NCBI RefSeq assembly: GCF_030296695.1
Contig: NZ_AP027737.1
Location: 682,001-746,000, forward strand
DNA: 64,000 bases
Source: Agromyces mangrovi
GTDB lineage: Bacteria > Actinomycetota > Actinomycetes > Actinomycetales > Microbacteriaceae
Direction: 5' to 3'
The translations under genes and the position numbers were made by a program. This document shows, one piece after another, positions 1-8,833 of the stretch (the first letter of the stretch is position 1; every line of letters starts with the position of its first letter). The notes under the pieces are model-generated. The model was given only the letters and a program-made list of their open reading frames with translations. It had not been told where the DNA came from and searched no databases.

Positions 1-1
1 C

Positions 2-1410
2 GCTGCACTGCAGGCCGCGGGCCTCGCCCCCACGGGCAGCGGCGCCGACCTCGTCGTCCAGGTCGTGCTCGTCGCGGCGTTCGCCGCCGTCCCGGTCGCC
101 GTCGCCTCGGCCGTGCTGCGCCGCGGGCTCTGGGGCTCGGCCGCCCCCGTCGCTCGCGTCGTCGCGGCGACCGCGGTCGCGCTCGCCGCGGTCGCCGCGT
201 TCGTCCTCGGCGCCGCACTGCTGGGGGCCGCCGGCGCAGAACCGGCGGTCGCTCTCACCGTACCGGCGGCACTTCTCGCGGTCGTGCTGCCCGCGCTCGA
301 CCGCATCGCGCTGCGCGCGGCCCGGCGCATGCTGACCGGGAGCGACTCCGATCGTCGTCGGGCGCTCGCGCAGCTGAGCTCGGGGCTCGCACTCGCGGCG
401 TCGACCTCGCTCGCCCCCGACGCCGTCTCCTCCGCCCTGCGCGACGCGACGGGCGCCGACCGGGCCGAGATCCTGGTCGGCGAGGACTCGGGCGAGGACT
501 CGGGCGGCGCCCTCGGCGCGGGCACCACGCTGCCGCTCGTGCACGACGGCCGCCGCGAGGGACTGCTGGTGCTGTACACGGCCGACCGCGGGGACCCGCT
601 CGACCCGCCGCTGCTCGCCGCCCTCGAGCCGGTGCGCGCCCACCTCGCTGCGGCGCTGCACGGTCACCGTCTCGCCCGCGAGCTCGAGGCGTCACGACGG
701 GCACTGCTCACCGCGCGCGAGGACGAGCGCCGCAGGGTGCGCGACGACCTGCACGACGAGCTCGGCCCGACGTTGGCCGCCGCGTCCATGACGCTGGGCG
801 CGGCCGCGAGGAGGCCGTGCGCGATCCGGGCGCCGCGTCCCGACTCGTCGGCGATGCGCAGGCGCAGCTCGCGGCGGCGACCGACGACGTCCGGAGGATC
901 GTGCGCGGGCTCCGCCCGCCCGCGCTCGACGACGTCGGGCTCGCCGGTGCCATCCGCGCATACGCCGAAGCGGCGACCGGCACGATGCGGGTCGCGATCG
1001 CGTCGGACGCACTCGACGGGCTCCCGGCGGCGACCGAGGCGGCCGCCTACGCGATCGCGATGGAGGCGATCACGAACGCGGTGCGCCACTCGGGAGCGAC
1101 ACGATGCGATGTCGCGCTCCGGCGCGGAAGCGACGACCTGGTGCTCCGGATCGAGGACGACGGGCGCGGCACCGACGAGCGCGGCGCCGACCGGCGCGGC
1201 ACCGACGGGCGCGGCACCGACGAGCGCGGCACCGACGATACGACGGCCGGACTCGGCATCGCGTCCATGCAGCGCAGGGCGCGAGAGCTCGGCGGCGTCG
1301 TCCTCGTCGAGCACGCACCGACCGGCACCACGGTCGTGGCCCGGCTCCCGATCGCAGCCGGAGTCGCGGCGCCGGAGCCGGCGTCGTCGACCGAGACGGC
1401 CCGCACATGA
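2..1410 (+). CDS. NarL-family sensor histidine kinase, 5-prime partial, one frameshift
   Basis: The frame is open to the window edge, so the N-terminus is missing. Visible order: hydrophobic membrane segments (about 65-300), a GAF-like region, a HisKA_3 dimerisation helix with the phospho-acceptor context RDDLHDELGP (about 745-777), then an HATPase_c domain with the N box (AITNAVRHS), a G1 box (DDGRG) and a G2 box (GLGI). One base is missing near 806-808: the first frame ends in junk after TLGAAA and the conserved sequence resumes as EEAVRDPGAA in the next frame. Five 15-bp tandem repeats lengthen the ATP lid. The stop overlaps the following response regulator by 4 bp, so the two form a two-component pair. 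The stimulus is unknown. Confidence 0.85.
   Translation, partial: CTAGRGPRPHGQRRRPRRPGRARRGVRRRPGRRRLGRAAPRALGLGRPRRSRRRGDRGRARRGRRVRPRRRTAGGRRRRTGGRSHRTGGTSRGRAARARPHRAARGPAHADRERLRSSSGARAAELGARTRGVDLARPRRRLLRPARRDGRRPGRDPGRRGLGRGLGRRPRRGHHAAARARRPPRGTAGAVHGRPRGPARPAAARRPRAGARPPRCGAARSPSRPRARGVTTGTAHRARGRAPQGARRPARRARPDVGRRVHDAGRGREEAVRDPGAASRLVGDAQAQLAAATDDVRRIVRGLRPPALDDVGLAGAIRAYAEAATGTMRVAIASDALDGLPAATEAAAYAIAMEAITNAVRHSGATRCDVALRRGSDDLVLRIEDDGRGTDERGADRRGTDGRGTDERGTDDTTAGLGIASMQRRARELGGVVLVEHAPTGTTVVARLPIAAGVAAPEPASSTETART
1164..1238 (+). repeat. Five tandem 15-bp repeats inside the kinase ATP lid
   Basis: Units at 1164, 1179, 1194, 1209 and 1224 follow GCGCGGCACCGACGA with one to three changes. 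They are in frame and encode an RGTDE-like pentapeptide five times, between the G1 and G2 boxes of the histidine kinase ATPase domain. Slippage expansion is the likely origin. Confidence 0.9.
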
Positions 1411-2057
1411 GCGAGACGATCCGCGTCGCCATCGCCGACGACCACGCGCTGTTCCGCCGCGGTGTGCGGGCGATGCTCACCTCGGTGGACGGCATCGAGG
1501 TGGTCGCGGAGGCCGCAGACGGCGACGACGCCGTCCGCATCGCGGTCGTGGACGCACCCGACGTGCTGCTCCTGGACATCCGGATGCCCCGCCGCGGCGG
1601 CATCGACGCGATCCGCGACATCCGCTCGCGGGCGCCCGGTGTTCGCATCGTGATGCTCACGATGCTCGATGCCGACGAGGCCGTCGCCGCAGCCCTCCGG
1701 GATGGGGCGACCGGGTTCGTGTTGAAGGGCGCCGACCCCGATGAACTCGTGCGGGTCGTGCGTGCCGCCGCGCGCGGCGAACTCCTGTTCGGGGCGAGTA
1801 TCGCCGAGCGCGCGGCGAGCCTGCTGCGACCGGCGTCCGGTCCGTGGCGTCCGCCCCTGCCGCAACTGCGGGAGCGCGAGCGCGAGGTGCTCGACCTCGT
1901 CGCCGCGGGCCTGCCGCCGTCGGAGGTCGCCCGCCGCCTGCACGTGAGCGTGAAGACGGTCAGGAACGTGCTCGCCGCCGTTCCCGCGCGCCTCGGCGTG
2001 GAGACGCGCGACCAAGCGGTCGCGATGGCACGCGACGCAGGGCTCGGCCGCGGCTGA
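1407..2057 (+). CDS. NarL/LuxR-family response regulator
   Basis: 216-aa regulator. The receiver domain (about 1-120) has the acidic pair in IADDH, the phospho-accepting Asp in LLLDIRMP and the conserved Lys in FVLKG. A C-terminal LuxR-type helix-turn-helix (about 150-205; LREREREVLDLVAAG, then SEVARRLHVSVKTVRN) binds DNA. The ATG overlaps the kinase stop (ATGA), so it is translationally coupled to its partner. The target genes cannot be told from the sequence. Confidence 0.93.
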   Translation: MSETIRVAIADDHALFRRGVRAMLTSVDGIEVVAEAADGDDAVRIAVVDAPDVLLLDIRMPRRGGIDAIRDIRSRAPGVRIVMLTMLDADEAVAAALRDGATGFVLKGADPDELVRVVRAAARGELLFGASIAERAASLLRPASGPWRPPLPQLREREREVLDLVAAGLPPSEVARRLHVSVKTVRNVLAAVPARLGVETRDQAVAMARDAGLGRG

Positions 2058-2105
2058 CGACGGCCCGCATGCGCGGACCGGCATCCCGCCGGAGCAGCGC
2101 CGCAG

Positions 2106-2588
2106 CTAGGAGGCGAGGACCTCGTCGAGCACGGTCGAGGCCTGCTCCTCGTCGGTCTTCTCCGCGAGGGCGAGCTCCGAGATGAGGATCTGGCGTGCCT
2201 TGGCGAGCATGCGCTTCTCACCGGCGGACAGGCCGCGGTCCTGGTCGCGGCGCCACAGGTCGCGCACGACCTCGGAGACCTTGATCACGTCACCCGAGGC
2301 GAGCTTCTCCAGGTTCGCCTTGTAGCGGCGGGACCAGTTCGTGGGCTCCTCGGTGAACGGGGCGCGCAGCACCTCGAAGACCTTGTCGAGGCCTTCCTTG
2401 CCGATGACGTCGCGCACGCCGACCAGGTCGACGTTCTCTGCGGGGACCTCGATGACCAGGTCGCCCTGCGTGACGTTCAGCTTGAGGTAGAGCTTCTCTT
2501 CACCCTTGATGATCCTCTTCTTCACCTCGGTGATCGTTGCGGCTCCGTGGTGGGGATAGACGACAGTCTCGCCGACCTCAAAAAGCAT
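2106..2588 (-). CDS. carD: CarD-family RNA polymerase-binding regulator
   Basis: 160-aa CarD. The N-terminal Tudor-like RNA-polymerase interaction domain begins [17 protein letters not shown] and the C-terminal helical domain contacts promoter DNA ([13 protein letters not shown]). In mycobacteria CarD binds the RNAP beta subunit and stabilises open complexes at rRNA and housekeeping promoters. I chose the ATG at 2588 over an upstream TTG (2609) because family members start at MLFEVGE and a GAAAGGA ribosome site lies about 10 nt upstream. Length matches the family. Confidence 0.96.
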   Translation of the reverse strand: MLFEVGETVVYPHHGAATITEVKKRIIKGEEKLYLKLNVTQGDLVIEVPAENVDLVGVRDVIGKEGLDKVFEVLRAPFTEEPTNWSRRYKANLEKLASGDVIKVSEVVRDLWRRDQDRGLSAGEKRMLAKARQILISELALAEKTDEEQASTVLDEVLAS

Positions 2589-2708
2589 GAATATATGTCC
2601 TTTCGGCAACGTTCAGGATACCACAGCACCTCCGTGCTAGGGTTCGCTCCCCCACCTTCGCGCCCGCGCGCGCGAGGCCCGGGGCGGGGTCGCGCGGGCC
2701 TCATCGGC

Positions 2709-2714
2709 TAGACT
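2709..2714 (+). promoter_or_regulatory. Putative -10 element (TAGACT) for the lipoprotein gene
   Basis: TAGACT matches the actinobacterial TANNNT -10 pattern and lies 58 nt before the GTG start at 2773. No convincing -35 was seen. Confidence 0.4.
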
Positions 2715-2772
2715 CTGACGCGACTCAACCGCGCGCGCACTCGTGCGCGCGCACCCCGGACTTGGAGGTTCA

Positions 2773-3252
2773 GTGAAGGCGCGTCTCGCGGCATCCGTCG
2801 CCCTTGCCCTCGGCATCGCACTCGCGGGCACGGGATGCTCGATGATCACCTATCAGGCCACCACCGAGCAGTACGACGCGAGCGACGGCGTGAGCGCCGA
2901 CGTGGGCGAGCTCGACCTCCGCAACGTCCTCGTGATCTCCGAGGACGGCGAGTCGGGCAACCTGCTCATGACCGTGGTGAACAACGGCGCGGACGACGTC
3001 GAGCTCTCGGTGCAGTACGCCGGCGGCGGCACCACCGAGATCGTCCCGATCGATGCCGGCTCGATCGTCGTGTTCGGCACCGGCGACGCCGAGACCGAGG
3101 AGCAGGTCGAGCCGACGCTGCTCACCGGCATCGACACCGAGCCCGGTGCGATGATGCCGATCTACTTCCAGTACGGCGGCGAGCCTGGCGTCGAGGTGCA
3201 GGTGCCGGTGCTCGACGGCGGCCTGCCGGAGTACGCCGCGTACGTGCCCTGA
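2773..3252 (+). CDS. Putative secreted lipoprotein of unknown function
   Basis: 159 aa. A short basic start (VKARLAAS) is followed by a hydrophobic segment and a lipobox-like LAGTGC with Cys at about residue 22, so it is probably lipid-anchored outside the membrane. The mature part is acidic and beta-rich (LRNVLVISEDG, VVNNGADDVELSVQ), with a DUF4352-like feel, but I do not recognise the family firmly. GTG at 2773 is preferred to the in-frame upstream ATG because GGAGG lies at 2764-2768 and the signal peptide starts there. It stands between CarD (divergent) and regX3 (convergent). Confidence 0.8.
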   Translation: MKARLAASVALALGIALAGTGCSMITYQATTEQYDASDGVSADVGELDLRNVLVISEDGESGNLLMTVVNNGADDVELSVQYAGGGTTEIVPIDAGSIVVFGTGDAETEEQVEPTLLTGIDTEPGAMMPIYFQYGGEPGVEVQVPVLDGGLPEYAAYVP

Positions 3253-3271
3253 CGCGCGGCGCCCTCCGCCA

Positions 3272-3287
3272 CGGGCCTGAAGGCCCG
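3272..3287. terminator. Short hairpin between convergent genes
   Basis: CGGGCCT and AGGCCCG form a compact GC-rich inverted repeat between the lipoprotein and regX3 stops. It may act as a bidirectional terminator; there is no clear U tract. Confidence 0.35.
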
Positions 3288-3295
3288 CCCCTCGG

Positions 3296-3976
3296 CTACG
3301 CCTCGAAGCGGTAGCCGAGCCCGCGCACCGTCACGAGCATGACCGGGTCCGACGGCGTGTGCTCGATCTTCGACCGGATGCGCTTGATGTGCACGTCGAG
3401 CGTCTTCGTGTCGCCGAAGTAGTCCGACCCCCACACGCGGTCGATCAGCTGCCCGCGCGTGAGCACCCGGCCGGCGTTGCGCATGAGCAGCTCGAGCAGC
3501 TCGAATTCCTTCAGCGGCATGGAGATCTCGTCGCCGTCGACCGCGACGGTGTGGCGCTCGACGTCCATGCGCACTCGCCCGGCCTCGAGGATGCGGTCGT
3601 CGAGGTCCTCGTCGTCGACGCGGCGGCGCAGCACGGCGCGGATGCGCGCGAGCAGCTCGCGCGTCGAGTAGGGCTTCGTGACGTAGTCGTCGGCGCCGAG
3701 CTCCAGCCCGACGACGATGTCCACCTCGGAGTCCTTCGCGGTGAGCATGATGATGGGCACGCTCGACCGGGCGCGCAGCTCGCGGCACACCTCGGTGCCG
3801 GGCAGGCCCGGCAGCATGAGGTCGAGCAGCACCAGGTCGGCGCCGGCGCGATCGAACGCGGTCACGGCGCCGGCGCCGTCGCCGGCGACCTCCACCTCGT
3901 AGCCCTCGCGCTCGAGCAGGTAGCTGAGCGGTTCGCTCAGCGCGACCTCGTCCTCGACGAGCAGGATGCGTGTCAC
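3296..3976 (-). CDS. regX3: OmpR/PhoB-family response regulator, RegX3-type
   Basis: 226 aa. The receiver domain has LVEDE, phospho-Asp in LVLLDLMLPG, and Lys in DDYVTKPYS. The winged-helix DNA-binding domain (about 130-226) contains MPLKEFELLELLMRNAGRVLTR and the C-terminal VRGLGYRFEA. Its GTG start overlaps the stop of the upstream kinase by 4 bp. In actinobacteria the SenX3-RegX3 (PhoR-PhoP) pair turns on the phosphate-starvation regulon; here divergent phoU, nearby pstSCAB and PHO boxes support that role. Confidence 0.93.
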   Translation of the reverse strand: MTRILLVEDEVALSEPLSYLLEREGYEVEVAGDGAGAVTAFDRAGADLVLLDLMLPGLPGTEVCRELRARSSVPIIMLTAKDSEVDIVVGLELGADDYVTKPYSTRELLARIRAVLRRRVDDEDLDDRILEAGRVRMDVERHTVAVDGDEISMPLKEFELLELLMRNAGRVLTRGQLIDRVWGSDYFGDTKTLDVHIKRIRSKIEHTPSDPVMLVTVRGLGYRFEA

Positions 3977-5172
3977 GTGCGTGTCTCCTCGGGTGATGCG
4001 GACACGGCGTCCGCGGCAGTGGATGGGTTCGACGGCGGCGCCGGGACGGCCGCAGCCTCGGGCAGGCGGATGGTGAACGTCGAGCCGCGCCCCGGCCGTG
4101 ACCAGACGCGCACGTCCCCACCGTGGTTCTGCACCGTGTGCTTGACGATCGCGAGGCCGAGCCCGGAACCGCCCGTGTCGCGTGCGCGTGCCTGGTCGAC
4201 GCGGTAGAAGCGCTCGAACACGCGGTCGAGGTCGGCCTCGGCGATGCCGATGCCCTGGTCGGTCACGGCGATCTCGACCACCCCGTCGGCGGACCGGTAC
4301 ACGCCGACCCCGACCCGCGACCCCTCGTGCGAGTAGGTGAGCGCGTTCGCGACCAGGTTGTGCACCGCCACGCGGAGCAGGGCCTCGTCGCCGTAGACGG
4401 CGGCCTTCGACTTGGCCTTGATGGCGATGTCGACGCGCTTCGACGCCGCGATCACCCGGTTCTGGTCGACCGCCTGGCGCACGAGCGCGTCCACCTCGAT
4501 GCGCTGGGCGGACTCCACCGCCTCATGCGCCTGCAGGCGGGAGAGCTCGATGATCTCGTTGGTGATGCGGCCGAGTCGCGCCGACTCCTCGGTGAGCCGC
4601 TGCGCGAACCGCCGCACCTGGCCCGGGTCGTCGGCGGCGTGGTCGAGCGCCTCGGCGAGCAGGGTGACCGAGGCGATCGGGGTCTTCAGCTCGTGGCTGA
4701 TGTTCGCCACGAAGTCGCGCCGCACGTCGTCGAGCCGGTTCGCCTCGGTGCGGTCCTCGGCGAGCAGCATGACGTACCGCGTGCCGAGGCGCGCGGCGCG
4801 CACCCGCAGCTGCAGGGTCGTGTCGCCGATCGGCCCGCGCACGACGCGCAGCTCCTCGGTCGTCGCCTCGCCAGAGCGGCGGACCCGGTCGACGAGCGAG
4901 ACGAGCTCCGCGTGCACGAGCGCGCGGTCCCAGACGAGGCCCATGGCGAGGGCACCGGGCGACGCCTTCAGCACGTTGTTCGACGGGTCGAGCACCACGC
5001 CCGCGGTCTCGAGCGCGTCGAGCATCTGGTCGATCCCGTCGGGGATCGTCGGATTGACCACACGTGCCGCGCGCGAACCGCGTCGCTCGGCGACCAGGAA
5101 GACGACCACGAACGCCGCCCCGATCACGATGCCCACCGCGAGCGCGGCGAGCACCAGCCAGGTGGACTCCAT
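3973..5172 (-). CDS. senX3: Phosphate-sensing histidine kinase, SenX3-type
   Basis: 399 aa. One N-terminal membrane helix (LAALAVGIVIGAAFVVVFLV) is followed by a PAS-like region, a HisKA domain with phospho-His in ANISHELKTPIAS, and an HATPase_c domain with N (HNLVANALTYS), G1 (DQGIGI), F (FERFYRVD) and G2 (GSGLGLAIVK) boxes. The start is uncertain: ATG 5172 gives MESTWLV, while ATG 5181 adds three residues. It is cotranscribed with regX3 and divergent from phoU, the arrangement in which PhoU and Pst repress the kinase when phosphate is plentiful. Confidence 0.93.
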   Translation of the reverse strand: MESTWLVLAALAVGIVIGAAFVVVFLVAERRGSRAARVVNPTIPDGIDQMLDALETAGVVLDPSNNVLKASPGALAMGLVWDRALVHAELVSLVDRVRRSGEATTEELRVVRGPIGDTTLQLRVRAARLGTRYVMLLAEDRTEANRLDDVRRDFVANISHELKTPIASVTLLAEALDHAADDPGQVRRFAQRLTEESARLGRITNEIIELSRLQAHEAVESAQRIEVDALVRQAVDQNRVIAASKRVDIAIKAKSKAAVYGDEALLRVAVHNLVANALTYSHEGSRVGVGVYRSADGVVEIAVTDQGIGIAEADLDRVFERFYRVDQARARDTGGSGLGLAIVKHTVQNHGGDVRVWSRPGRGSTFTIRLPEAAAVPAPPSNPSTAADAVSASPEETRT

Positions 5173-5243
5173 GACCCTCATCGTACGTACTCGGTGGGGG
5201 GCGGCTTGCACGCGGGCCCCCGGACGGCGCTACTTTAGAGTCT

Positions 5244-5276
5244 GTTCAGGGTCCCGGCACGTTCCGTTCACCTTCG
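5244..5276 (+). promoter_or_regulatory. Degenerate PHO box in the senX3/phoU intergenic region
   Basis: GTTCAGG at 5244 and GTTCACC at 5266 are exactly 22 bp (two 11-bp units) apart; the middle unit at 5255 is degenerate. Eleven-bp direct repeats of GTTCACC are the known PhoP/RegX3 operator. It fits autoregulation of senX3-regX3 and phoU. A TAGAGT/TAAAGT -10-like stretch lies at 5232-5241. Confidence 0.55.
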
Positions 5277-5351
5277 GCGGCGACCATGTCGTGGGCGAGC
5301 GAGGTTCGCCCGTGCCCGAGTCACGAAACCCGAGAAGAGGGATGTCGAAGC

Positions 5352-6014
5352 ATGCGCGAAGTCTTCCAGCAGGAGATGCGTGACGTCCAGGACCGCCTGG
5401 TGGAGATCGCGGAACGCGTCGCCGAATCGATCGAGAAGGCCACCCGCGCGTTCAACGAGTCGAACGTCGCACTCGCCGAGGAGGTCATCGCCGGCGACCC
5501 GCTCATCGACGAGGCCGCGCTGCAGCTCGACGAGCTCACGATCACGATCCTGGCCCGCCAGCAGCCGGTCGCCCGCGACCTGCGCATCACGGTGAGCGCG
5601 CTGCGCGTCAGCGCGTCGCTCGAGCGCATGGGCGACATCGCACGGCACATCGCGCAGCTCGCCCGCTACCGGTTCCCCGACAAGGTGGTGCCGAAGTCGC
5701 TGCGCCCCACCTTCTCGGAGATGGGCCGCATCGACGTCGAGCTCGCCACCAAGCTGGTCGAGCTGCTCCGCACGCAGGACGTCGAGATCGCCGAGGCCAT
5801 CCGCGAGCAGGACGACGAGCTCGACGACCTGCACCTCAGCGTCTTCGAGAAGGTGCTCAGCGAGACCTGGAGCGGCGAGGCCGCGTCGACCGTCGACGCG
5901 ACGCTCGCGAGCCGGTACCACGAGCGGTTCGGCGACCACGCGGTGTCGATCGCGAAGAAGGTGCAGTACCTGGCGACCGGCGACTGGGACGTCGACCGCA
6001 CGCCGGAGGCGTAG
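5352..6014 (+). CDS. phoU: Phosphate signalling protein PhoU
   Basis: 220 aa, two PhoU four-helix repeats. The start MREVFQQEMRDVQDRL and the paired acidic/asparagine metal-binding helices (ALERMGDIARHIAQLA and RYHERFGDHAVSIA) are typical. PhoU links the Pst transporter to the sensor kinase and damps the Pho response when phosphate is abundant. ATG 5352 is chosen because an AGAGGGA ribosome site precedes it and homologs begin here. It is divergent from senX3-regX3. Confidence 0.95.
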   Translation: MREVFQQEMRDVQDRLVEIAERVAESIEKATRAFNESNVALAEEVIAGDPLIDEAALQLDELTITILARQQPVARDLRITVSALRVSASLERMGDIARHIAQLARYRFPDKVVPKSLRPTFSEMGRIDVELATKLVELLRTQDVEIAEAIREQDDELDDLHLSVFEKVLSETWSGEAASTVDATLASRYHERFGDHAVSIAKKVQYLATGDWDVDRTPEA

Positions 6015-6047
6015 GCGCTGCGCGGAGGGGAATTCCGCAGGGGAAGG

Positions 6048-6085
6048 CGAAGGGCGACGGATGCAGCAGCATCCGTCGCCCTTCG
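6048..6085. terminator. Strong bidirectional hairpin between phoU and gpmA
   Basis: A perfect 17-bp stem (arms 6048-6064 and 6069-6085) closes a 4-nt AGCA loop between two convergent genes. The arms contain the GGATGC/GCATCC motif common in this window. No long T run, as is usual in GC-rich actinobacteria. Confidence 0.85.
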
Positions 6086-6102
6086 TCGTGTCGTGGGTGG
6101 CG

Positions 6103-6855
6103 TTACTTCTTGCCCTGCGCGGCGACCGCGGCAGCGCCCGCGGCGGCGGCCTCGGGGTCGAGGTACTCGGCCGGCTTCAGCGGCATCAGGTCCTCGCCGA
6201 GGGTGTAGACCAGCGGGATGCCGGTGGGGATGTTGAGGCCGGCGATGTCGTCGTCGGAGATGCCGTCGAGGTGCTTCACGAGGGCGCGGAGCGAGTTGCC
6301 GTGGGCGGCGACCAGCACCGTCTTGCCGGCACGGAGGTCGTCGGCGAGCGGGCCCTCCCAGTACGGCATCATGCGCGCGATGACGTCCTTCAGGCACTCG
6401 GTGCGGGGCAGCTCGTCGTCGGCGAGCCCGGCGTAGCGCGCGTCGCCGACCTGCGACCACTCGGCGTCGTCGTCGATCGGGGGCGGCGGCACGTCGAACG
6501 AGCGACGCCACTGCATGAACTGCTCCTCGCCGTACTTCTCGAGGGTCTCGGCCTTGTCGAGGCCCTGGAGTGCGCCGTAGTGGCGCTCGTTGAGGCGCCA
6601 CGAGCGCTGCACGTCGATCCACAGGCGGTCGGCCTGCTCGAGCGCGATGTTCGCGGTGACGATCGCACGCTTCAGCACGGAGGTGTGCACCACGTCGGGG
6701 AGCACGCCCTGCTCGGCGAGCAGCTCGCCGGCACGCTGGGACTCGGCCTTGCCGATGTCGGTCAGGCCGACGTCGACCCACCCCGTGAAGAGGTTCTTCT
6801 GGTTCCATTCGCTGTTGCCGTGCCGCAGCAGCACGAGCGTGTAGGGAGCTGGCAT
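6103..6855 (-). CDS. gpmA: 2,3-bisphosphoglycerate-dependent phosphoglycerate mutase
   Basis: 250 aa. Interconverts 3- and 2-phosphoglycerate in glycolysis and gluconeogenesis through a phospho-histidine. The active-site signature [10 protein letters not shown], the ERHYGALQG loop and the second catalytic His in [11 protein letters not shown] are all present. Length matches the dPGM family. Convergent with phoU and divergent from the next methyltransferase gene. Confidence 0.96.
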   Translation of the reverse strand: MPAPYTLVLLRHGNSEWNQKNLFTGWVDVGLTDIGKAESQRAGELLAEQGVLPDVVHTSVLKRAIVTANIALEQADRLWIDVQRSWRLNERHYGALQGLDKAETLEKYGEEQFMQWRRSFDVPPPPIDDDAEWSQVGDARYAGLADDELPRTECLKDVIARMMPYWEGPLADDLRAGKTVLVAAHGNSLRALVKHLDGISDDDIAGLNIPTGIPLVYTLGEDLMPLKPAEYLDPEAAAAGAAAVAAQGKK

Positions 6856-6908
6856 GCCCCCAGACTAGCGCCGCGGGCATGCGGCGCGAGCGCTGGCAGA
6901 CTGGGCCC

Positions 6909-7718
6909 ATGCCGGTGGGTTCGATCACGCGCGGGACGACGAACGCGAACCGGCTGCGCCGCTTCGATCGCTGGATCGCGGCCCAGCCGGCGCTGCGGCG
7001 CGCGGCCGACCCGTTGGTCGTCGACCTCGGCTACGGGGCGAGCGCGGTGACCCCGCTCGAGCTGCACCGGCGGCTCGCCGCGGTGCGCCCGGAGGTCGAG
7101 GTGCTGGGGCTCGAGATCGACCCCGCCCGCGTGCGGCGCGCCCGTGAGCAGCTCGCGGAGGTGCTGGCCGGGGGCACGGCGTTCGACCCCGAGGCATCCG
7201 TCTCGTTCGCCCTCGGCGGGTTCGAGGTGCCGGTTCCGGGCGACCGGGCGCCGTGCGTGATCCGCGCCTGCAACGTGCTGCGGCAGTACGACGAGTCCGA
7301 GGTCGCCGACGCCTGGGCCATGCTGACCGGGCGCCTCGCGCCGGGCGGGCTGGTCGTCGAGGGCACGTGCGACGAGCTCGGGCGCATCGCCGCGTGGGTG
7401 GGTCTCGACACCGGCGGGCCGCGCACGTTCACGATCTCGCTGCGGCTCGCCGGGCTGGAGGCGCCGTCGATCGTCGCCGAGCGCCTGCCCAAGGCGCTCA
7501 TCCACCGCAACGTGCCGGGCGAGCGCGTGCACGAGCTGCTGCGCGCCCTCGATCGGGCGTGGACGGTGCATGTGCCGCTGTCGGTGTACGGTCCGTCGCA
7601 GCGGTGGATCCGCACGGTGCAGTCGCTCCGCGACGCGGGCTGGCCGGTCGCGGACGGCGTGCGGCGGTGGCGGCTCGGCGAGGTCACGGTCGACTGGTCG
7701 GCGGTCGCGCCGACGTAG
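6909..7718 (+). CDS. Predicted class I SAM-dependent methyltransferase
   Basis: 269 aa. The N-terminal part has a Rossmann-type SAM-binding stretch (VVDLGYGAS, then VLGLEIDPARVRRAR) and a later motif (LAPGGLVVEGTCDE). The substrate is unknown; this is a conserved actinobacterial type often annotated only by fold. ATG 6909 starts MPVGSITRGTTNANRLRR; a CAGACT -10-like element sits 6 nt upstream, so the mRNA may be leaderless. Confidence 0.75.
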   Translation: MPVGSITRGTTNANRLRRFDRWIAAQPALRRAADPLVVDLGYGASAVTPLELHRRLAAVRPEVEVLGLEIDPARVRRAREQLAEVLAGGTAFDPEASVSFALGGFEVPVPGDRAPCVIRACNVLRQYDESEVADAWAMLTGRLAPGGLVVEGTCDELGRIAAWVGLDTGGPRTFTISLRLAGLEAPSIVAERLPKALIHRNVPGERVHELLRALDRAWTVHVPLSVYGPSQRWIRTVQSLRDAGWPVADGVRRWRLGEVTVDWSAVAPT

Positions 7719-7759
7719 GCGGGTCGCGACGACCCGAGCGGATGCCGCGGGGCCGGCGC

Positions 7760-8833
7760 TCAGAGGCGGGCGAGCGCGTCCCGCGCGTCGGCCACGTCGA
7801 GGCCCGTGGCCATGAGCACGTCCACGAGGTACGGGCGCAGCGCGTGCACGACGTTCCGGTCGGAGACCGGGCCCGCCGCGGGGACGATGCGCTCGGGGTC
7901 GAGGTGCTTGGCGATCTCGATCGCGGCCTGGCGTGCCACGGGCAGCTGCTCGACATCGCCCATCGCGTCGGCGAGCAGCCCGACGGCGACCGACGTGCGG
8001 GTGAACAGTTCGGCGAGCTCGGGGCGGGCGGCGCCGTCGCGCAGCGCGAAGGCCGTGCGACGCGAGACGACGCGCAGGTTGCGGGTGGCGAGCTCGAGCC
8101 CCGTGAGCATGGTGCGCTGGCGGTCGAGGTCGTACCGGCTGCGACGGCCGAACGGCGAGATGCGGGCGATCGCGACGCCCGAGTCGACGGCTGCGGTCCA
8201 GGCGTCGACCACGGGCTGGGTCGAGCGCGCGCGGGAGAGCGCCCGGTCCGCGGCATCCGCATCGCCCGCCCGCATCGCCTCGGCGAACGCCTCGAGCACC
8301 GCGACGTGCTCGTGCACGAGCCGGCGCCCCTCGCGGGCGGCCGTGCGGCGCGGGTCGCGCGGGATGATCGCGGTCGCGACCAGCGCGAACGCGCCCGCGA
8401 CGAGGCCGTCGATCGTGCGCGTGAACGGTCCGCCCTCCGGGAGCGGCATGAGCATGACCAGCGTGCACTGCAGCGCCGCCGCGACCGCGAACGCGGCCGA
8501 CGGGGAGACGAGGCGGGCGACGAGCATGGTGACCGCGAGCGCGAGGGCGTACTGCGGGATGCCCTGTCCTGCGACGAGCAGCAGCACCTCGGCGAGCGCG
8601 ATGCCGAGCGTCATGCCCACCACGGTCTCGAGCACGCGGATCGGCCGGGCGTCGCGCACGAAGCCGAGCGACGAGATCACCACGATCGCCGCGATGAGCG
8701 GACGCTCGTGGCCGAGCACGAACGACGCGAACGCGTAGGCGGCGACGGCGGTCACCGTGATCTGCAGCACCGCCGGCGCCGCGTCGACCATGCGGCGCAC
8801 GTCGACCGTGCGCGCGAGGCCGCGGAGGTTCAC
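7760..8833 (-). CDS. FUSC-family inner-membrane protein
   Basis: 357 aa. N-terminal block of six or so membrane helices (ITVTAVAAYAFASFVLG, PLIAAIVVISSLGFV, GMTLGIALAEVLLLVAG) followed by a long soluble helical domain, as in fusaric-acid-resistance/aromatic-acid exporter-like proteins. Its GTG start overlaps the ygfZ stop by 4 bp (GTGA). It is the last gene of a five-gene minus-strand operon. The substrate is unknown. Confidence 0.82.
   Translation of the reverse strand: MNLRGLARTVDVRRMVDAAPAVLQITVTAVAAYAFASFVLGHERPLIAAIVVISSLGFVRDARPIRVLETVVGMTLGIALAEVLLLVAGQGIPQYALALAVTMLVARLVSPSAAFAVAAALQCTLVMLMPLPEGGPFTRTIDGLVAGAFALVATAIIPRDPRRTAAREGRRLVHEHVAVLEAFAEAMRAGDADAADRALSRARSTQPVVDAWTAAVDSGVAIARISPFGRRSRYDLDRQRTMLTGLELATRNLRVVSRRTAFALRDGAARPELAELFTRTSVAVGLLADAMGDVEQLPVARQAAIEIAKHLDPERIVPAAGPVSDRNVVHALRPYLVDVLMATGLDVADARDALARL

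Noticed and set aside
1164-1238. The 15-bp repeats as a CRISPR-like array
   Set aside because: Units are directly adjacent without spacers and stay in the kinase reading frame.
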